Both the position numbers and the translations under genes were made by a program. Of a stretch of 64,000 nt of DNA, positions 26,673-37,097 are shown piece after piece. Where the stretch lies: NCBI RefSeq assembly GCF_014851815.1, contig NZ_JACVAJ010000001.1, positions 682,001 to 746,000 on the forward strand, in the 5' to 3' direction. The notes beneath the pieces are model-generated. The model did not search any database. It had not been told where the DNA came from and was given only the letters and a program-made list of their open reading frames with translations. The stretch's first letter is position 1. Each line of letters starts with the position of its first letter. The stretch comes from Pseudoxanthomonas sp. PXM01 (GTDB lineage Bacteria > Pseudomonadota > Gammaproteobacteria > Xanthomonadales > Xanthomonadaceae).

Positions 26673-27745
26673 CACAACGCGCCCTTGGTCGACGGCAGTT
26701 CCGCACCTTCGCGCTTCACGGCTTGGCGCAATGCGCGTGCCAGCGCCTTGAAGCTGGCCTCGACCTTGTGGTGGTCGTTGTCGCCTTCGACCTTCAGGTT
26801 GAGGTTCAGGCCTGACGCATCGCAGAGGGATCGGAAGAAGTGCGGCACCAGTTCGGTCGGCAGGTCACCGACGCGCTCGCGCTTGAACTCGCCATTGAAG
26901 ACGAAGTAAGGCCGCCCGCTGAAGTCGAGTGCCGCGCTGGCCAGCGTCTCGTCCATCGGCAGGGTGAAGCCATAACGACCGATGCCGCGCTTGTCGCCCA
27001 GCGCTTCCTTCAGCGCCTGGCCCAGCGCGAGGCCGGTATCCTCGACGGTATGGTGTTCATCGATGTGCAGGTCGCCGTCGGCGCGCACGTCCAGTGCGAA
27101 ACCGCCGTGCTTGCCGATCTGTTCGAGCATGTGATCGAAGAACGGCAGGCCCGTCTTCGCGACCGGTTCGGCAACGCGATCGAGGTCCACTTCGACGCGG
27201 ATCTTCGTTTCCTTGGTGTTGCGCTGGACGATGGCGCGACGCGGCGCATCCGCCAATTCATGCGCGATGCCGGCCCAGTCCCATTCGCCACCGAATTGCG
27301 CGGTCCTCAGCTGGAAACCGCGGATCTTCAGGTTGTCGGCGAACTGGATATCGGTCGGACGGTCGCCGACCATGCCCGAACGCGCCCAGTCGATGCTGCG
27401 GTCCTGCAGGTACGGCACCATCAGGCCGATGCCGGGCTTACGCGTGGGCTTGTTCTCGTGCGGCCAGCTTTCGTCGATCAGCACGTCGCGGAAGCGGATG
27501 CCCTGGCTTTCGAACACTTGCATCATCAGCGCCTGCGGCCCGTCGAAGCTGGCGCGCGGGTACTGCTCGCTGCCCAGGCCGTCCTGGTTGCTGACGATGA
27601 CGAACTGGTAGCCGGCATCGCGCAACTTGAGCAGCGCCGGGATCACACCGGCCACAAAGCGCACCTTCTCGTACGCATCGATCTGGAAGTCCTCGGGCTC
27701 CTCGATCAGGGTGCCGTCACGGTCGATGAAGAGGATGGGCGTCAC
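26672..27745 (-). CDS. hisB: Bifunctional histidinol-phosphatase/imidazoleglycerol-phosphate dehydratase
   Basis: A 357-residue fusion. The N-terminal HAD phosphatase (residues 1-160) starts with [14 protein letters not shown] and removes phosphate from histidinol phosphate. The C-terminal dehydratase (residues ~168-357) has the metal-binding [15 protein letters not shown] and [17 protein letters not shown]. This two-domain form is typical of enterics and Xanthomonadaceae. GTG 27745 overlaps the hisC stop by four bases (GTGA). Confidence 0.96.
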   Translation of the reverse strand: MTPILFIDRDGTLIEEPEDFQIDAYEKVRFVAGVIPALLKLRDAGYQFVIVSNQDGLGSEQYPRASFDGPQALMMQVFESQGIRFRDVLIDESWPHENKPTRKPGIGLMVPYLQDRSIDWARSGMVGDRPTDIQFADNLKIRGFQLRTAQFGGEWDWAGIAHELADAPRRAIVQRNTKETKIRVEVDLDRVAEPVAKTGLPFFDHMLEQIGKHGGFALDVRADGDLHIDEHHTVEDTGLALGQALKEALGDKRGIGRYGFTLPMDETLASAALDFSGRPYFVFNGEFKRERVGDLPTELVPHFFRSLCDASGLNLNLKVEGDNDHHKVEASFKALARALRQAVKREGAELPSTKGAL

Positions 27746-28824
27746 GCGGCCTGCTCCTGGGCGTTGAGGGCCGCGATGACGCGGTCGTTCTGGGCCGGCG
27801 ACCCGATGGTGATACGCAGGGCATCGCCCAGCTGCGGCGCGGCGCGCTGGTCGCGCACTACCACACCTGCCGCCAAAAGTGCGCGGAAAGCGCCTTCGGC
27901 ATCATCGAAGCGCGCCAGTAAGTAGTTGCCCTGCGAGGCGTAAACACGCCGGACACCGGCGGCCGTCTCGAGTGCGATGCGCAGGCGCTCGCGCTCGCTA
28001 CGCACCAGCGCGACGCGCTCGCTGGTCAGCGCCAGTGCGACATCCGACAGCCCCTCCAACGCGAGGTCGGCGCACGGGGTCGGCACCGGATACGGTGCCT
28101 GGCAGCGTTGCAGCACCGCGATCAGATCGGCGTCGCCGATCACGACGCCGATACGCGCAGCTGCCAGAGCATGCGCCTTGGACAGCGTGCGCAGCACCGC
28201 AACATTGGCATGCATTGCCAGCAGCGTGGTCGCGGAGGCACTGTCGGCGAACTCGGCATAAGCCTCGTCCACGACGACCAGCGCCTCGCCTTCCAGCGCC
28301 TGGGCCAGCGCAGCGATGGCGTCGAGCGGAATCGCGGAGCCGGCAGGGTTGGACGGCGAGCACAGGAACACCAGCTTCGCGCCCTGCCCCAGTGCCGCTT
28401 CGCGGATGGCATCGAGGTCAGCGACCAGGCCCGTGTCGCCGTCCAGCAGCGGCACTTCGATGATCGGCGCTCCCTGCAGGCGCGCGCAGACCGCATACAT
28501 GCCGAACACCGGCGGCGTGACCACGATGGCGTCCTGCCCCGGCACGCACAACGCACGTACCAGCAGGTCGATTGCTTCGTCGCTGCCGCGGCCGACCAGC
28601 AGCTGCTCCGGCGAAACGCCATAGATCTGCGCCAGCCGCGCACGCAACGCCGGCGGCTGCGGATCGGGATAGCGACGGCTACGGCCCTGCCCGTCCGCAG
28701 GATTCGCCCACGCAGACTCGTTGGCGTTCAACCAGACATCGCCCCGCAGCGCCTCGCTGCGCGCGGACTTGTAACCGGCGAAGCCGCGCAGGTCAGGACG
28801 GACCAGAGACAGTACATCGCTCAT
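27742..28824 (-). CDS. hisC: Histidinol-phosphate aminotransferase
   Basis: A 360-residue PLP-dependent class I/II aminotransferase. [12 protein letters not shown] near the N-terminus is the substrate-binding segment of His[16 protein letters not shown] and [10 protein letters not shown] contact the cofactor; the PLP lysine is in [14 protein letters not shown]. It transfers an amino group to imidazole acetol phosphate. ATG 28824 overlaps hisD by four bases. Confidence 0.95.
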   Translation of the reverse strand: MSDVLSLVRPDLRGFAGYKSARSEALRGDVWLNANESAWANPADGQGRSRRYPDPQPPALRARLAQIYGVSPEQLLVGRGSDEAIDLLVRALCVPGQDAIVVTPPVFGMYAVCARLQGAPIIEVPLLDGDTGLVADLDAIREAALGQGAKLVFLCSPSNPAGSAIPLDAIAALAQALEGEALVVVDEAYAEFADSASATTLLAMHANVAVLRTLSKAHALAAARIGVVIGDADLIAVLQRCQAPYPVPTPCADLALEGLSDVALALTSERVALVRSERERLRIALETAAGVRRVYASQGNYLLARFDDAEGAFRALLAAGVVVRDQRAAPQLGDALRITIGSPAQNDRVIAALNAQEQAA

Positions 28825-30134
28825 GCGGCCGCCTTGCGCAGGCGCAGCGCAACCGCGTTGGCGTGCGCGTCCAAGCCTTCGGCACGCGCCAGCGTCAGTG
28901 CGCAGTCGCCGATGGCCGTGATGCCTGCACGGCTGGCCGACTGTACGCTGACGAAATTCTGGAAACTGGCCACGCTGACTCCGCTGTAGGCACGCGCCGC
29001 GCCGCTGGTGGGCAGCACGTGATTGGTGCCACTGCAGTAATCACCCAATGCTTCCGGCGTGTAGTCGCCGAGGAAGACCGAACCGGCCGCTTCCACCTTG
29101 TCGAGCCAGGCACGCGGCTCGCGCAGCGCCACGATCAGGTGCTCCGGCGCATAGCGGTTGCTGATGGCGAAGGCGTCATCCAGCGAAGCGACCTTGACCA
29201 GCCGCGACGCCGACAGCGCCTGTCGCGCGATCTCCGCACGGTCCAGCGTGGCGAGTTGCTTGATGAGTTCGGCCTGCACCCGTTCGATCAGGCCGGCGTC
29301 GTCGGACAGCAGCAACACCTGCGAATCCGGACCGTGTTCGGCCTGCGACAGCAGGTCTGCGGCAACGAACGCCGCATCCGCGCCGGCATCGGCGATCACC
29401 AGCACTTCGGAAGGACCGGCAGGCATGTCGATGGCCGCCGCGCCTGCCTGCGCGACCTGCTGCTTGGCTTCGGTCACGTAGCTGTTGCCTGGGCCGAACA
29501 GCTTGTCGCAGGCCGGCACGCTGTCGGTGCCGAAGGCCATCGCGGCGATCGCCTGCGCACCGCCCAGCTTGAACACGCGGCGCACACCCGTCAGCTGCGC
29601 GGCGACCAGTACCGCCGGATCCGCCGTGCCGTCTTTGCGTGGCGGCGTGCATAGCACGACCTCGCGGCAACCCGCCAGGCGCGACGGAACACCCAGCATC
29701 AGCGCGGTCGACGGCAACGGTGCGCTGCCGGCTGGGACGTACAGGCCCACGCGGGGAATCGGCCGGATCATCCGCTCGCAGATCACGCCAGGCGCCGTTT
29801 CCACGACATACGGTTGCGCCATGCCGGCACGGTGGAACGCTTCGATGCGGTCCGCGGCCTCTTGCATCGCCTGGCGCAGCTCGGCGGGCACGGCGGTGTG
29901 TGCGGCAGCGAACTCTTCTTCGCTGACTTCGAACGTGGCGAGCTCCACGCCATCGAAGCGCGCGGTGACCTCGCGCAACGCCGCATCGCCGCGTGCCTGC
30001 ACATCGGCCAGCAGGCCTGCCACGGCCTCGCGCGTGCGCTGCGCCACGGTCTGCACCGGGCGCGCCAGCAGCGCCGTACGTGCCGCGTCGTCCAGCGCAT
30101 TCCAGTCGTAGACGGGCGCGGGAGAAACGCTCAT
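28821..30134 (-). CDS. hisD: Histidinol dehydrogenase
   Basis: A 437-residue zinc enzyme oxidising histidinol to histidine in two NAD-dependent steps. Motifs include [53 protein letters not shown] with metal/catalytic His, and [18 protein letters not shown] 30134 overlaps hisG by four bases. Length is normal for the family. Confidence 0.96.
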   Translation of the reverse strand: MSVSPAPVYDWNALDDAARTALLARPVQTVAQRTREAVAGLLADVQARGDAALREVTARFDGVELATFEVSEEEFAAAHTAVPAELRQAMQEAADRIEAFHRAGMAQPYVVETAPGVICERMIRPIPRVGLYVPAGSAPLPSTALMLGVPSRLAGCREVVLCTPPRKDGTADPAVLVAAQLTGVRRVFKLGGAQAIAAMAFGTDSVPACDKLFGPGNSYVTEAKQQVAQAGAAAIDMPAGPSEVLVIADAGADAAFVAADLLSQAEHGPDSQVLLLSDDAGLIERVQAELIKQLATLDRAEIARQALSASRLVKVASLDDAFAISNRYAPEHLIVALREPRAWLDKVEAAGSVFLGDYTPEALGDYCSGTNHVLPTSGAARAYSGVSVASFQNFVSVQSASRAGITAIGDCALTLARAEGLDAHANAVALRLRKAAA

Positions 30135-31045
30135 GCCAGCGACCTCTCGACCGATAGCACCATCAGGCCCTGGGCACCGGCGCGCTGCAGTTCCTCCAGC
30201 CGTTGCCAGGTGACCGTGCCGTGGCACATCGCCTGCAGCGACAGCGGACCTTCGTCGCCGCCCGGCAGGGTAATCAGGCCGTCGCTGTCGCCCAGCAGGC
30301 GCGACAGCGCTGGCACGGTGTCGCGCTCGGCGCGGAACATCAGCAGCTTGCTGTCCTTCAACTTCAACACGCCGTCCAGGCGACGCAGCAGCATGTCGGC
30401 CAAGCCGGCACGGGCATCGTCGAATTCGCGCGCCGGTCCGGCCAGCACGGCTTCACTGTCCAGCAGCGTCTCCACCGGCTTCAGCTGGTTGGCGGCCAGC
30501 GTGGCGCCGCTGGAGACCAGATCGCAGATGAGGTCCGCGGTACCCAGCTTCGGCGCGATCTCCACCGAGCCGGACAGTTCGACCACCGCGGCGTCGATAC
30601 CGCGCGCCTGCAGCCACTGGCGCAGGATCGACGGATAGCTGGTGGCGATGCGCAGGCCCTGCAGTTGCTGCGGGCCCGTCCACTCCCAGCTGTCGGGCAC
30701 CGCCAGCATCAGCCGGCAGCTGCCGAAGCCCAGTGGACGCAGTTCGCGGTAGGCCTGCGGCAGACCGTTGAGGGCGCGCTCGCCCGCCTGCTCGTCCAGC
30801 TCGTTGCGGCCGACGATGCCGAAGTCGCAGACGCCGTCGGCAATCAGGCCGGGGATGTCGTCGTCGCGGACCAGCAGCAGGTCCACGGGCAGGGATTCGC
30901 CGTAGCAGAACAACTTGTCGCGGCTTTCGCGCCAGCTCAGGCCGCAGGCGGCCAACAGCGTGCGCGCCGGCTCGGCCAGCCGCCCACTCTTCTGGATGGC
31001 GATACGCAGGCGCTCGCGCGTCGCGGGGGTCGGGGAGGGACTCAT
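30131..31045 (-). CDS. hisG: ATP phosphoribosyltransferase, long form
   Basis: A 304-residue enzyme that commits ATP and PRPP to histidine synthesis. [16 protein letters not shown] marks the N-terminus, and the PRPP-binding segment is [17 protein letters not shown]. The residues after ~220 form the C-terminal ACT-like domain by which histidine inhibits the long form, so HisZ is not needed. It follows the TrpR-like gene by eight bases. ATG 31045 gives a normal N-terminus; transcription is expected from the promoter at 31421-31449. Confidence 0.95.
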   Translation of the reverse strand: MSPSPTPATRERLRIAIQKSGRLAEPARTLLAACGLSWRESRDKLFCYGESLPVDLLLVRDDDIPGLIADGVCDFGIVGRNELDEQAGERALNGLPQAYRELRPLGFGSCRLMLAVPDSWEWTGPQQLQGLRIATSYPSILRQWLQARGIDAAVVELSGSVEIAPKLGTADLICDLVSSGATLAANQLKPVETLLDSEAVLAGPAREFDDARAGLADMLLRRLDGVLKLKDSKLLMFRAERDTVPALSRLLGDSDGLITLPGGDEGPLSLQAMCHGTVTWQRLEELQRAGAQGLMVLSVERSLA

Positions 31046-31053
31046 GGGAGAAC

Positions 31054-31383
31054 TCAGTGGGAAGCGGAGGCTGTCGCGGCCTGCTGGCGCTGGACGGCGG
31101 CGGCATAGCCACCGGCCCCCCGCTCCAGCGTGCGGGCGACGCGGCCGATGGTGGTCACGCTGACCTGGGTCAGGTCGTGGATCTCGCGGTAGGGCACGCC
31201 CTTCAGCAGCAGAGGCACCACCCGCCAGCGGTCGGACATGGCTTCCAGTTCGGCCGGCGTACACAGGTCTTCCAGGAAGGCCCGCACCTCGCCCGCCTGC
31301 TCCAGCGCGGCCAGCGCCTCGGCCAGCGCCTGCAGCGGGCCGGAGGCGGACGCGATGTCTTCGTTGGCGGAACGGCGTTTCAT
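31054..31383 (-). CDS. TrpR/YerC/YecD-family regulator, likely his-operon repressor
   Basis: A 109-residue helical DNA-binding protein of the TrpR superfamily. The helix-turn-helix core is [31 protein letters not shown] near residues 60-90; the upstream [16 protein letters not shown] is the family signature. It heads the his operon, and its promoter carries a TrpR-type palindrome, so it probably represses hisG-IE (and itself) with histidine or its tRNA state as signal. The effector is inferred, not visible. The name hisR has been used for such genes in Xanthomonadales. Confidence 0.87.
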   Translation of the reverse strand: MKRRSANEDIASASGPLQALAEALAALEQAGEVRAFLEDLCTPAELEAMSDRWRVVPLLLKGVPYREIHDLTQVSVTTIGRVARTLERGAGGYAAAVQRQQAATASASH

Positions 31384-31401
31384 GGACCGGGGGCTCGTTT
31401 C

Positions 31402-31425
31402 AATGTATTAATGCGCTAGTACATT
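31402..31425 (-). promoter_or_regulatory. TrpR-type operator of the his operon
   Basis: A 24-bp palindrome (AATGTATTAATG on the left, CGCTAGTACATT on the right) with 9 of 12 paired positions. It contains CTAGTAC, the half-site of the E. coli trp operator. It ends 19 bases before the regulator start codon and overlaps the -10 of the promoter, as expected for repression. Confidence 0.65.
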
Positions 31426-31449
31426 AATTGGATTGTTGCAGAGCGTCAA
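31421..31449 (-). promoter_or_regulatory. Promoter of the his operon
   Basis: On the minus strand, TTGACG (31449-31444), a 17-base spacer, and TAATGT (31426-31421). The -35 is strong and the -10 weak; the operator lies over the -10 and the start region. Confidence 0.55.
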
Positions 31450-31616
31450 CCCGCCTGTTGTCTGGATACACGCGTCGATTGCGTTGTCTTGGGCAGGACA
31501 GGACGGGGACCCGCGATGGACTGGAGCGGACACGGACGATGAGTACACTGCCAAGGACGCCTGAACGCCGGACCGGGAATACCGACCGCCTGCCGGGCAC
31601 CCCGGGGGGGACGGGT

Positions 31617-33443
31617 ATGCCGCCATCACGCAACTCGCGATTCGCGCGCCACGGGCTGGCAGGCTGGTTCCTGCTGCTTGTCCTCGCGCCGCTGCTGGTG
31701 GCCGCCGAGACCCCGGCGCGCATCACCCGCGACACCACCTACCTGCCCCTCGCGCCGCAGACGACCTACCTGCACGACACCGGCGGCGCGGCGACGCTGG
31801 ACCAGGCGCACCGCCTGCTCGACGACGGCCGCTTCGACCCGCTACCCAATGGCGATGCCTCCTTCGGATTCCAGACCGGCGCGTTCTGGTTCCACGTCCG
31901 CGTGACCAACGAGAACCCGCGTGAGCAACGCTGGCTGCTGGTCCAGCAGTACGCGCTGAGCGACCACATCGACGTGTATGCCCGCTATTCGGACGGGCGC
32001 ATCGTGCACCACGCTGGCGGCGACGCTTTCCCGTTCGAACAGCGCAGCATCCGCTACCGCCACCCCAATTTCTGGCTCGACCTGCCGACCGGCGAAGAAG
32101 TCGACCTGCTGGTGCGCGTGCAGAGCCAGAGTTCGATGCAGGTGCCGCTGTTCCTGTACACGCCCGCCGCCTTTGCGGAGCTGTCGCGCGACGGCCAGCT
32201 GGGCATCGGCATCTACTACGGCATCCTGCTGGCGCTGTTCTTCTACAACCTGGTGCTGTGGCTGGTGCTGCGCGACGGCAGCTACTTCTGGTACCTGTTC
32301 CACATCAGCGCCTTCGGGCTGGTGCTGTTCACCCTCAACGGCCTGGGCTTCGAGTACCTGTGGCCGCATTCCACCTGGCTGGCGGACAAGTCGGTGCCGC
32401 TCTCGGTCTGCCTGGCGCAGATCGGCATGCAGCAGTTCTCGCGCACCTTCCTCGACCTCAACACGCGATGGCGGCTGGGCGACCGCATCAGCAAGGGGAT
32501 CATCGCGTTCTTCGTGCTGCTGGGCATCGCCGCCACGCAGCTGCCGTACCACGTGGCCACGCCGATCGCCTCGGCGGCAGTGTTCCCCAGTATCGTGTGG
32601 ATCGCCGTCATCACGCTGATGGTGGTGCGTACCGGCTACCGGCCCGCCAAGGTGTTCCTGCTGGCGTGGGCGATGTTCCTGCTGGGCACCGGCATCTTCG
32701 TGGCACTGGCGTTCGGCCTGCTGCCGAAGACCTTCATCACCGAGTACGGCGTGCAGATCGGTTCGGCGCTGGAGATGCTGCTGCTATCGGTGGCGCTGGG
32801 CTACCGCTACGCCGCCCTGCGCAACGAGAACGAACGCATCGTGCGCGACGCGAAAAACTCGCTGGAGGCGCAGGTCATCGAGCGGACCGGCGAACTGCGC
32901 CAGGCGATGTCGGAACTGGAGAGCGCGCATCACCGGCTGCGCGAGTCCAGCCGCCTCGATGGCCTGACCGACCTCTACAACCGCACGCATTTCCGCGAGG
33001 CCTTCGAGCACCTGCTGTCGCAGTCGCGCAACTCGCAGCGACCGATCTCGCTGCTGATGATCGACCTGGACCACTTCAAGCGCATCAACGACACCTACGG
33101 CCACCTCGTGGGCGACGACTGCCTGCGCTGCACCTCGAATACGCTGGCCGAGACGCTACGACCGCATGGCGCGCTGCTGGCGCGATTCGGTGGCGAGGAG
33201 TTCATCGCCGCCCTGCCCGGCATGAGCCTGGGCGAGGCCAGCGTGGTAGCCGAGGAACTGCGCCAGGCGCTGCGTGCGCAACCGTGCCGCAGCGGCGATC
33301 TCGAGATCGCCGTGTCCGCCAGCATCGGCGTGCACTGCGTCGATCTGGAAGCCCGCGACAGCCTGGAGTCGGCGCTGCAGGTGGCCGACCAGGCGCTGTA
33401 TGCCGCCAAGGCCGAAGGGCGGGATTGCGTGCGGACTTTGTAG
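31617..33443 (+). CDS. 7TM-DISM membrane diguanylate cyclase
   Basis: A 608-residue membrane protein. A signal sequence (residues 1-32) precedes a periplasmic 7TMR-DISM sensor domain (about 40-180, GAFWFHVRVTNENPREQRWLLV). Seven transmembrane helices follow (about 195-400), then a short coiled coil and a GGDEF domain. The active motif is GGEEF near residue 525, so it should make c-di-GMP. No RxxD inhibitory site is seen five residues before it. ATG 31617 was chosen over upstream ATGs (31539, 31428) because it gives a proper signal peptide and follows a G-rich ribosome site. Confidence 0.9.
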   Translation: MPPSRNSRFARHGLAGWFLLLVLAPLLVAAETPARITRDTTYLPLAPQTTYLHDTGGAATLDQAHRLLDDGRFDPLPNGDASFGFQTGAFWFHVRVTNENPREQRWLLVQQYALSDHIDVYARYSDGRIVHHAGGDAFPFEQRSIRYRHPNFWLDLPTGEEVDLLVRVQSQSSMQVPLFLYTPAAFAELSRDGQLGIGIYYGILLALFFYNLVLWLVLRDGSYFWYLFHISAFGLVLFTLNGLGFEYLWPHSTWLADKSVPLSVCLAQIGMQQFSRTFLDLNTRWRLGDRISKGIIAFFVLLGIAATQLPYHVATPIASAAVFPSIVWIAVITLMVVRTGYRPAKVFLLAWAMFLLGTGIFVALAFGLLPKTFITEYGVQIGSALEMLLLSVALGYRYAALRNENERIVRDAKNSLEAQVIERTGELRQAMSELESAHHRLRESSRLDGLTDLYNRTHFREAFEHLLSQSRNSQRPISLLMIDLDHFKRINDTYGHLVGDDCLRCTSNTLAETLRPHGALLARFGGEEFIAALPGMSLGEASVVAEELRQALRAQPCRSGDLEIAVSASIGVHCVDLEARDSLESALQVADQALYAAKAEGRDCVRTL

Positions 33444-33457
33444 AACTCGGGATGTTG

Positions 33458-33520
33458 GGTGTGGGAGCGACGTAAGTCGCGATAGCTTTAGAAGCTCGCG
33501 ACTTACGTCGCTCCCACACC
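33458..33520. repeat. Inverted intergenic repeat, family 1, copy 3 (perfect hairpin)
   Basis: A perfect 25-bp inverted repeat: arm 33458-33482 (GGTGTGGGAGCGACGTAAGT...) and arm 33496-33520, with a 13-base loop. It lies between two convergent genes and may serve as a bidirectional terminator. No T run follows. Confidence 0.9.
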
Positions 33521-33536
33521 TACTTTCCCCTGCGGA

Positions 33537-35426
33537 TCAGCGATTGCGGACCGCGGCAAGGATCTCGCCCGATTCCACCAGACGCACCGCGGTGGCGACT
33601 TCGCCATCCAGCGCACGATCGCGGTCGAGGAACGGGATCTTCGCGCGGATCGCCGCATGTGCAGCCGCGACGGCGTGGCCGGGATGGAACGCTTCACTGG
33701 ATGCCAACGCCGCACGCAGCGCCTCGACTTCGTGCAGGAATTCCTCGCGCCCCTCCGCACCCACCTGCGGGCCACCCGCCACCTTCACGGCCAGGCCTTC
33801 GGCATCGGTGCGGTCCGACAGGGCGCGGGCCGCGTTGATCATGTCGCGGCGCAGGTCCAGCGCCTGCGCGGCGGTATAAAGCTCCAGTGCCAGCACCTTG
33901 CCCAGGTCCTGCACCATCGCGAGCACGTGGCGCGCCTCGTTGGCGCCCATCGACACATGGTCTTCCGCATTCGCACTGGTCGGCACCGAGAACACGCTGG
34001 CCGGATGCGCGCGACTGGCCAGGTCGTTGACGATGGCCGCCGCGGAGTACTGCACGATCATGTGGCCCGACTCGGTGCCGTCCTCGTTGCCGATCAGGAA
34101 CGCCGGCAGGCCGTCGTTGGTCGACGGATCGACGAGTTTATTGAGGCGGCGCTCGGAGATCGACGCCAGCGTCGGGATGGCCGCCTTCACGTAGCTCATC
34201 GCCAGCGCCAGCGGCATGCCGTGGAAGTGGCCGGCCGAGATCACCTGTTCTTCGACGTGCTCGGCCTGCTTGTCCGGGAACACCAGCGGATTGTCGGTGA
34301 CCGCGTTGAGCTCGATCTCCAGCACGCGTCGGGCCTGCTCGACCGCATCGCGCACGGCGCCGTGCACCTGCGGGATGCAGCGCAGCGAATAGCTGTCCTG
34401 CGGCTGGTGCTTCTTGCCGCCGCGGAACGGCATGAAACGCAGGTAGAACTTCTCGCGGCCGTGGCGCTGGTCGGTCGGCACCCAGTCCCAGCCGATGTCG
34501 AAGCGCAACGCCTGTGCTTCGGCGGTATCCCAGCTGCGTGGCAGCCACGGGCGGAACCTAGGCACCAGGTGATACGGGATGTCGGCCAGCGTCGAGCCGT
34601 CGAGCAGCTCGCGCAGGCGGCCGGCGACATGCACCTGGCCCGGATGCGGGCGCAGTGCATGCACTTCCTCGGCGAAGGCGCCCAGGCGGCCAGCGAACGC
34701 ATCGATGGTCATCGCGGCGGCGAGATCGGCGGTATCCAGCAGCTGGTCCAGCCGGTAGGTCGCCAGCACGCCCATCGCCAGCATCTGCGCGGTGCCGTTG
34801 TTGAGCGCCAGGCCTTCCTTGTACGACAGGCTGACCGGCGACAGGCCCGCGCGCTTCAGCGCGTCGGCACCGGCGATGCGCTCGCCTTCGTAGAACGCTT
34901 CGCCGCCGCCCAGCAGCACGATGGCCAGGTGCGACAGCGGTGCCAGGTCGCCCGAGGCGCCGACCGAACCCAGCGACGGCACCACCGGCACGATGCCGGC
35001 ATTGAGCATCGCCGCCAGCGCCTGCAGCGTTTCTACGCGGATACCGGAGTGGCCCTTCAGCAGCGTATTGATGCGGATGCCGAGCATGGCACGGACAATC
35101 TCCGGCGCCATCGGCTCGCCGACGCACACGGCGTGCGTGACGATCAGGTTGTACTGCAGTTCCTCGTGCAGCGAACGTCCCGACTTCACCGCGCCCGGCA
35201 GTTCGTCGCGCAGCGGATGCGCGCCGAGCAGCTTGTCGGCATTGCTGCCGAAGCCGGTGGAGACGCCGTAGATCGGCTCTTCGCGACGGACCTGTTCCGC
35301 CAGGAAGTCGGCGGCGCGCGCGACCGCCTTCAGCGCGCCCTTGTCCAGCTCGACGCTGGCACCGAACGCGATCTCGACCAGCTTGTCGCGGGTCAGCGAT
35401 TTGCCATCCAGCAGGATCGGCTTCAT
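33537..35426 (-). CDS. hutH: Histidine/aromatic amino acid ammonia-lyase with an extra internal segment
   Basis: A 629-residue MIO enzyme, about 120 residues longer than usual HutH. The MIO-forming ASG is in GSVGASGDLAPLSH near residue 158. The Tyr loop is EPIYGVSTGFGSNADKL, and the selectivity region reads LQYNLIVTHAV with the His of histidine ammonia-lyases. QDSYSLRCIPQVHGA and the C-terminal VPTSANAEDHVSMG are also present. About 65 additional residues (WLPRSWDTAEAQALRF to FMPFRGGKKHQ) precede QDSYSLRC. It starts one base after hisS; no hutU, hutI or hutG is near. Tyrosine or phenylalanine cannot be excluded as substrate. Confidence 0.85.
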   Translation of the reverse strand: MKPILLDGKSLTRDKLVEIAFGASVELDKGALKAVARAADFLAEQVRREEPIYGVSTGFGSNADKLLGAHPLRDELPGAVKSGRSLHEELQYNLIVTHAVCVGEPMAPEIVRAMLGIRINTLLKGHSGIRVETLQALAAMLNAGIVPVVPSLGSVGASGDLAPLSHLAIVLLGGGEAFYEGERIAGADALKRAGLSPVSLSYKEGLALNNGTAQMLAMGVLATYRLDQLLDTADLAAAMTIDAFAGRLGAFAEEVHALRPHPGQVHVAGRLRELLDGSTLADIPYHLVPRFRPWLPRSWDTAEAQALRFDIGWDWVPTDQRHGREKFYLRFMPFRGGKKHQPQDSYSLRCIPQVHGAVRDAVEQARRVLEIELNAVTDNPLVFPDKQAEHVEEQVISAGHFHGMPLALAMSYVKAAIPTLASISERRLNKLVDPSTNDGLPAFLIGNEDGTESGHMIVQYSAAAIVNDLASRAHPASVFSVPTSANAEDHVSMGANEARHVLAMVQDLGKVLALELYTAAQALDLRRDMINAARALSDRTDAEGLAVKVAGGPQVGAEGREEFLHEVEALRAALASSEAFHPGHAVAAAHAAIRAKIPFLDRDRALDGEVATAVRLVESGEILAAVRNR

Positions 35427-35427
35427 G

Positions 35428-36840
35428 TCAGCGCCCCGCCAGTGCGCGCGCCTGTTCCAGCTCGACCTTCAGGCTGCTGGCCAGTTCCTCGCGCGTCACT
35501 TCGAACTGCTGTTCGCGCTGCAGGTCCTTGACCGTCACCACGCCGCGGGCGAGTTCGTCTTCGCCCGCCAGCACCACGAAGCGGATGCCGGCACGCGAGG
35601 CGTACTGGAACTGCTTGGCCAGCTTGCGGCTCTCCATCTGCACTTCGGTATTGATGCCCGCCGCGCGCAGACGACGCGCGATGTCGAGCGAGCCGGCCAG
35701 CTGCCCGTCATCCATCAGGGCCACCATGGCCTGCACGCTGCTCTCGTCGCTGCCGGCGATCAGGCCGGCCTCGCGCAGCTGCCAGAACAGGCGGGTCAGA
35801 CCGATCGAGATGCCCACGCCGGGCAGCTTGGACTTGGTGTAGTGGCTGGCGAGGTCTTCGTAACGGCCGCCGGAACAGATCGAGCCGATCTGCGGGTAGC
35901 CGTCCAGCTGGGTCTCGTAGACGGTGCCGGTGTAGTAGTCCAGGCCGCGAGCGATGGAGAAATTCAGGCAGTACGCATCCTCGGACACGCCCAGCGCCTT
36001 GACCAGCTCCAGCACTTCGCGCAGCTCCGCGATGCCCTGGTTGAAGGTGTCGCTGCCCTGCCCCAGCGCGTCGAGCTTGGCCAGCGCATCGGCATGGCCG
36101 TTGCTGCGCACGGCGACAAAATCGAGGATGCGGTCGACGCCCTCGGCCGACATGCCGAAGCCTTCGCCGGTCAGCGTCTCGCGCACGTAATCGGCGCCGC
36201 GCTTGTCCAGCTTGTCGACTTCGCGCAATACCAGTGCCTGCTGCTCGCCGTCGGTTACGCCCTGTGCTTCGAAGAAGCCGCGCATCAGCTTGCGGTTGTT
36301 CAGCTGGATGGTGAAGGCGCCGATGCCCAGTTCACTGAAGACCGCGTGGATCACCGCCAGGATCTCGGCGTCGAAGCGCACGCTCAGCGCGTCCTTGCCG
36401 ATAACGTCGATGTCGCACTGGTAGAACTCACGGAAGCGGCCGCGCTGGGCGCGCTCGCCGCGGTAGACGCGCTGGATCTGGTAGCGGCGGAACGGGAAGG
36501 TCAGTTCGTGTTCGTGCTCGGCCACGTAGCGGGCCAGCGGCACGGTCAGGTCGAAGCGCAGGGCCAGTTCGGGCAGGCCTTCGCCTTCCTTGGCCAGGGC
36601 GCCGGTGGACTGGACGAAGTAGACCTGCCGTTCGGTCTCGCCGCCGGACTTGGTCAGCAGGGTCTCGGACAGTTCGAAGACCGGGGTCTCCACGGGCAGG
36701 AAGCCGAAGCGCTCGTAGTTCCGGCGGATGGTGTCCAGCATGCGCTGGAACGCGATCTGCTCGCGCGGGAGCAGCTCCATGACGCCAGGCGGGGTACGGG
36801 GCTTGATCAAGGGGAACTCCGGCTTTCGTGAACGGCGCAT
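35428..36840 (-). CDS. hisS: Histidyl-tRNA synthetase
   Basis: A 470-residue class II synthetase charging tRNA-His. Motif 1 lies at [11 protein letters not shown] and after; motif 2 is [26 protein letters not shown]; the HisA motif is [13 protein letters not shown]; motif 3 is [13 protein letters not shown]-terminal anticodon-binding domain ([20 protein letters not shown] onward) closes the protein. Motif 2 is of the type also found in eukaryotic-like HisRS. ATG 36840 is preferred over the internal ATG 36780. It is followed after one base by the ammonia-lyase gene. Confidence 0.94.
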   Translation of the reverse strand: MRRSRKPEFPLIKPRTPPGVMELLPREQIAFQRMLDTIRRNYERFGFLPVETPVFELSETLLTKSGGETERQVYFVQSTGALAKEGEGLPELALRFDLTVPLARYVAEHEHELTFPFRRYQIQRVYRGERAQRGRFREFYQCDIDVIGKDALSVRFDAEILAVIHAVFSELGIGAFTIQLNNRKLMRGFFEAQGVTDGEQQALVLREVDKLDKRGADYVRETLTGEGFGMSAEGVDRILDFVAVRSNGHADALAKLDALGQGSDTFNQGIAELREVLELVKALGVSEDAYCLNFSIARGLDYYTGTVYETQLDGYPQIGSICSGGRYEDLASHYTKSKLPGVGISIGLTRLFWQLREAGLIAGSDESSVQAMVALMDDGQLAGSLDIARRLRAAGINTEVQMESRKLAKQFQYASRAGIRFVVLAGEDELARGVVTVKDLQREQQFEVTREELASSLKVELEQARALAGR

Positions 36841-36918
36841 TTTACTTTCGTTGGCGTATCCGCCGCAGCCTTTCGCAGCCCGTCCGCCCAACTTTCGTCA
36901 GAGGATCTTTCCGGGGGC

Positions 36919-36947
36919 TTGCCCGGGCCGGTTCACCCCCCTATAAT
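36919..36947 (+). promoter_or_regulatory. Promoter of tRNA-Pro
   Basis: TTGCCC (36919-36924), 17-base spacer, consensus TATAAT (36942-36947), then a GC-rich discriminator TTTCGCGCTC before the tRNA, as usual for stringently controlled stable RNA. Confidence 0.8.
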
Positions 36948-36959
36948 TTCGCGCTCAGT

Positions 36960-37036
<77 letters not shown>

Positions 37037-37043
37037 ACTGATC

Positions 37044-37069
37044 AAAGCCGGCCTTGTGCCGGCTTTTTT
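37044..37069 (+). terminator. Rho-independent terminator of tRNA-Pro
   Basis: AAAGCCGGC (37044-37052), loop CTTGT, GCCGGCTTT (37058-37066) continuing into a run of six T in total. It ends the tRNA transcript. Confidence 0.88.
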
Positions 37070-37097
37070 CATGCGTGGACGCGGGGCTTCGACGGCG

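Noticed and set aside
33537-35426. Part of a hut operon
   Set aside because: No hutU, hutI, hutG or hutC in the window; the partner gene is hisS.
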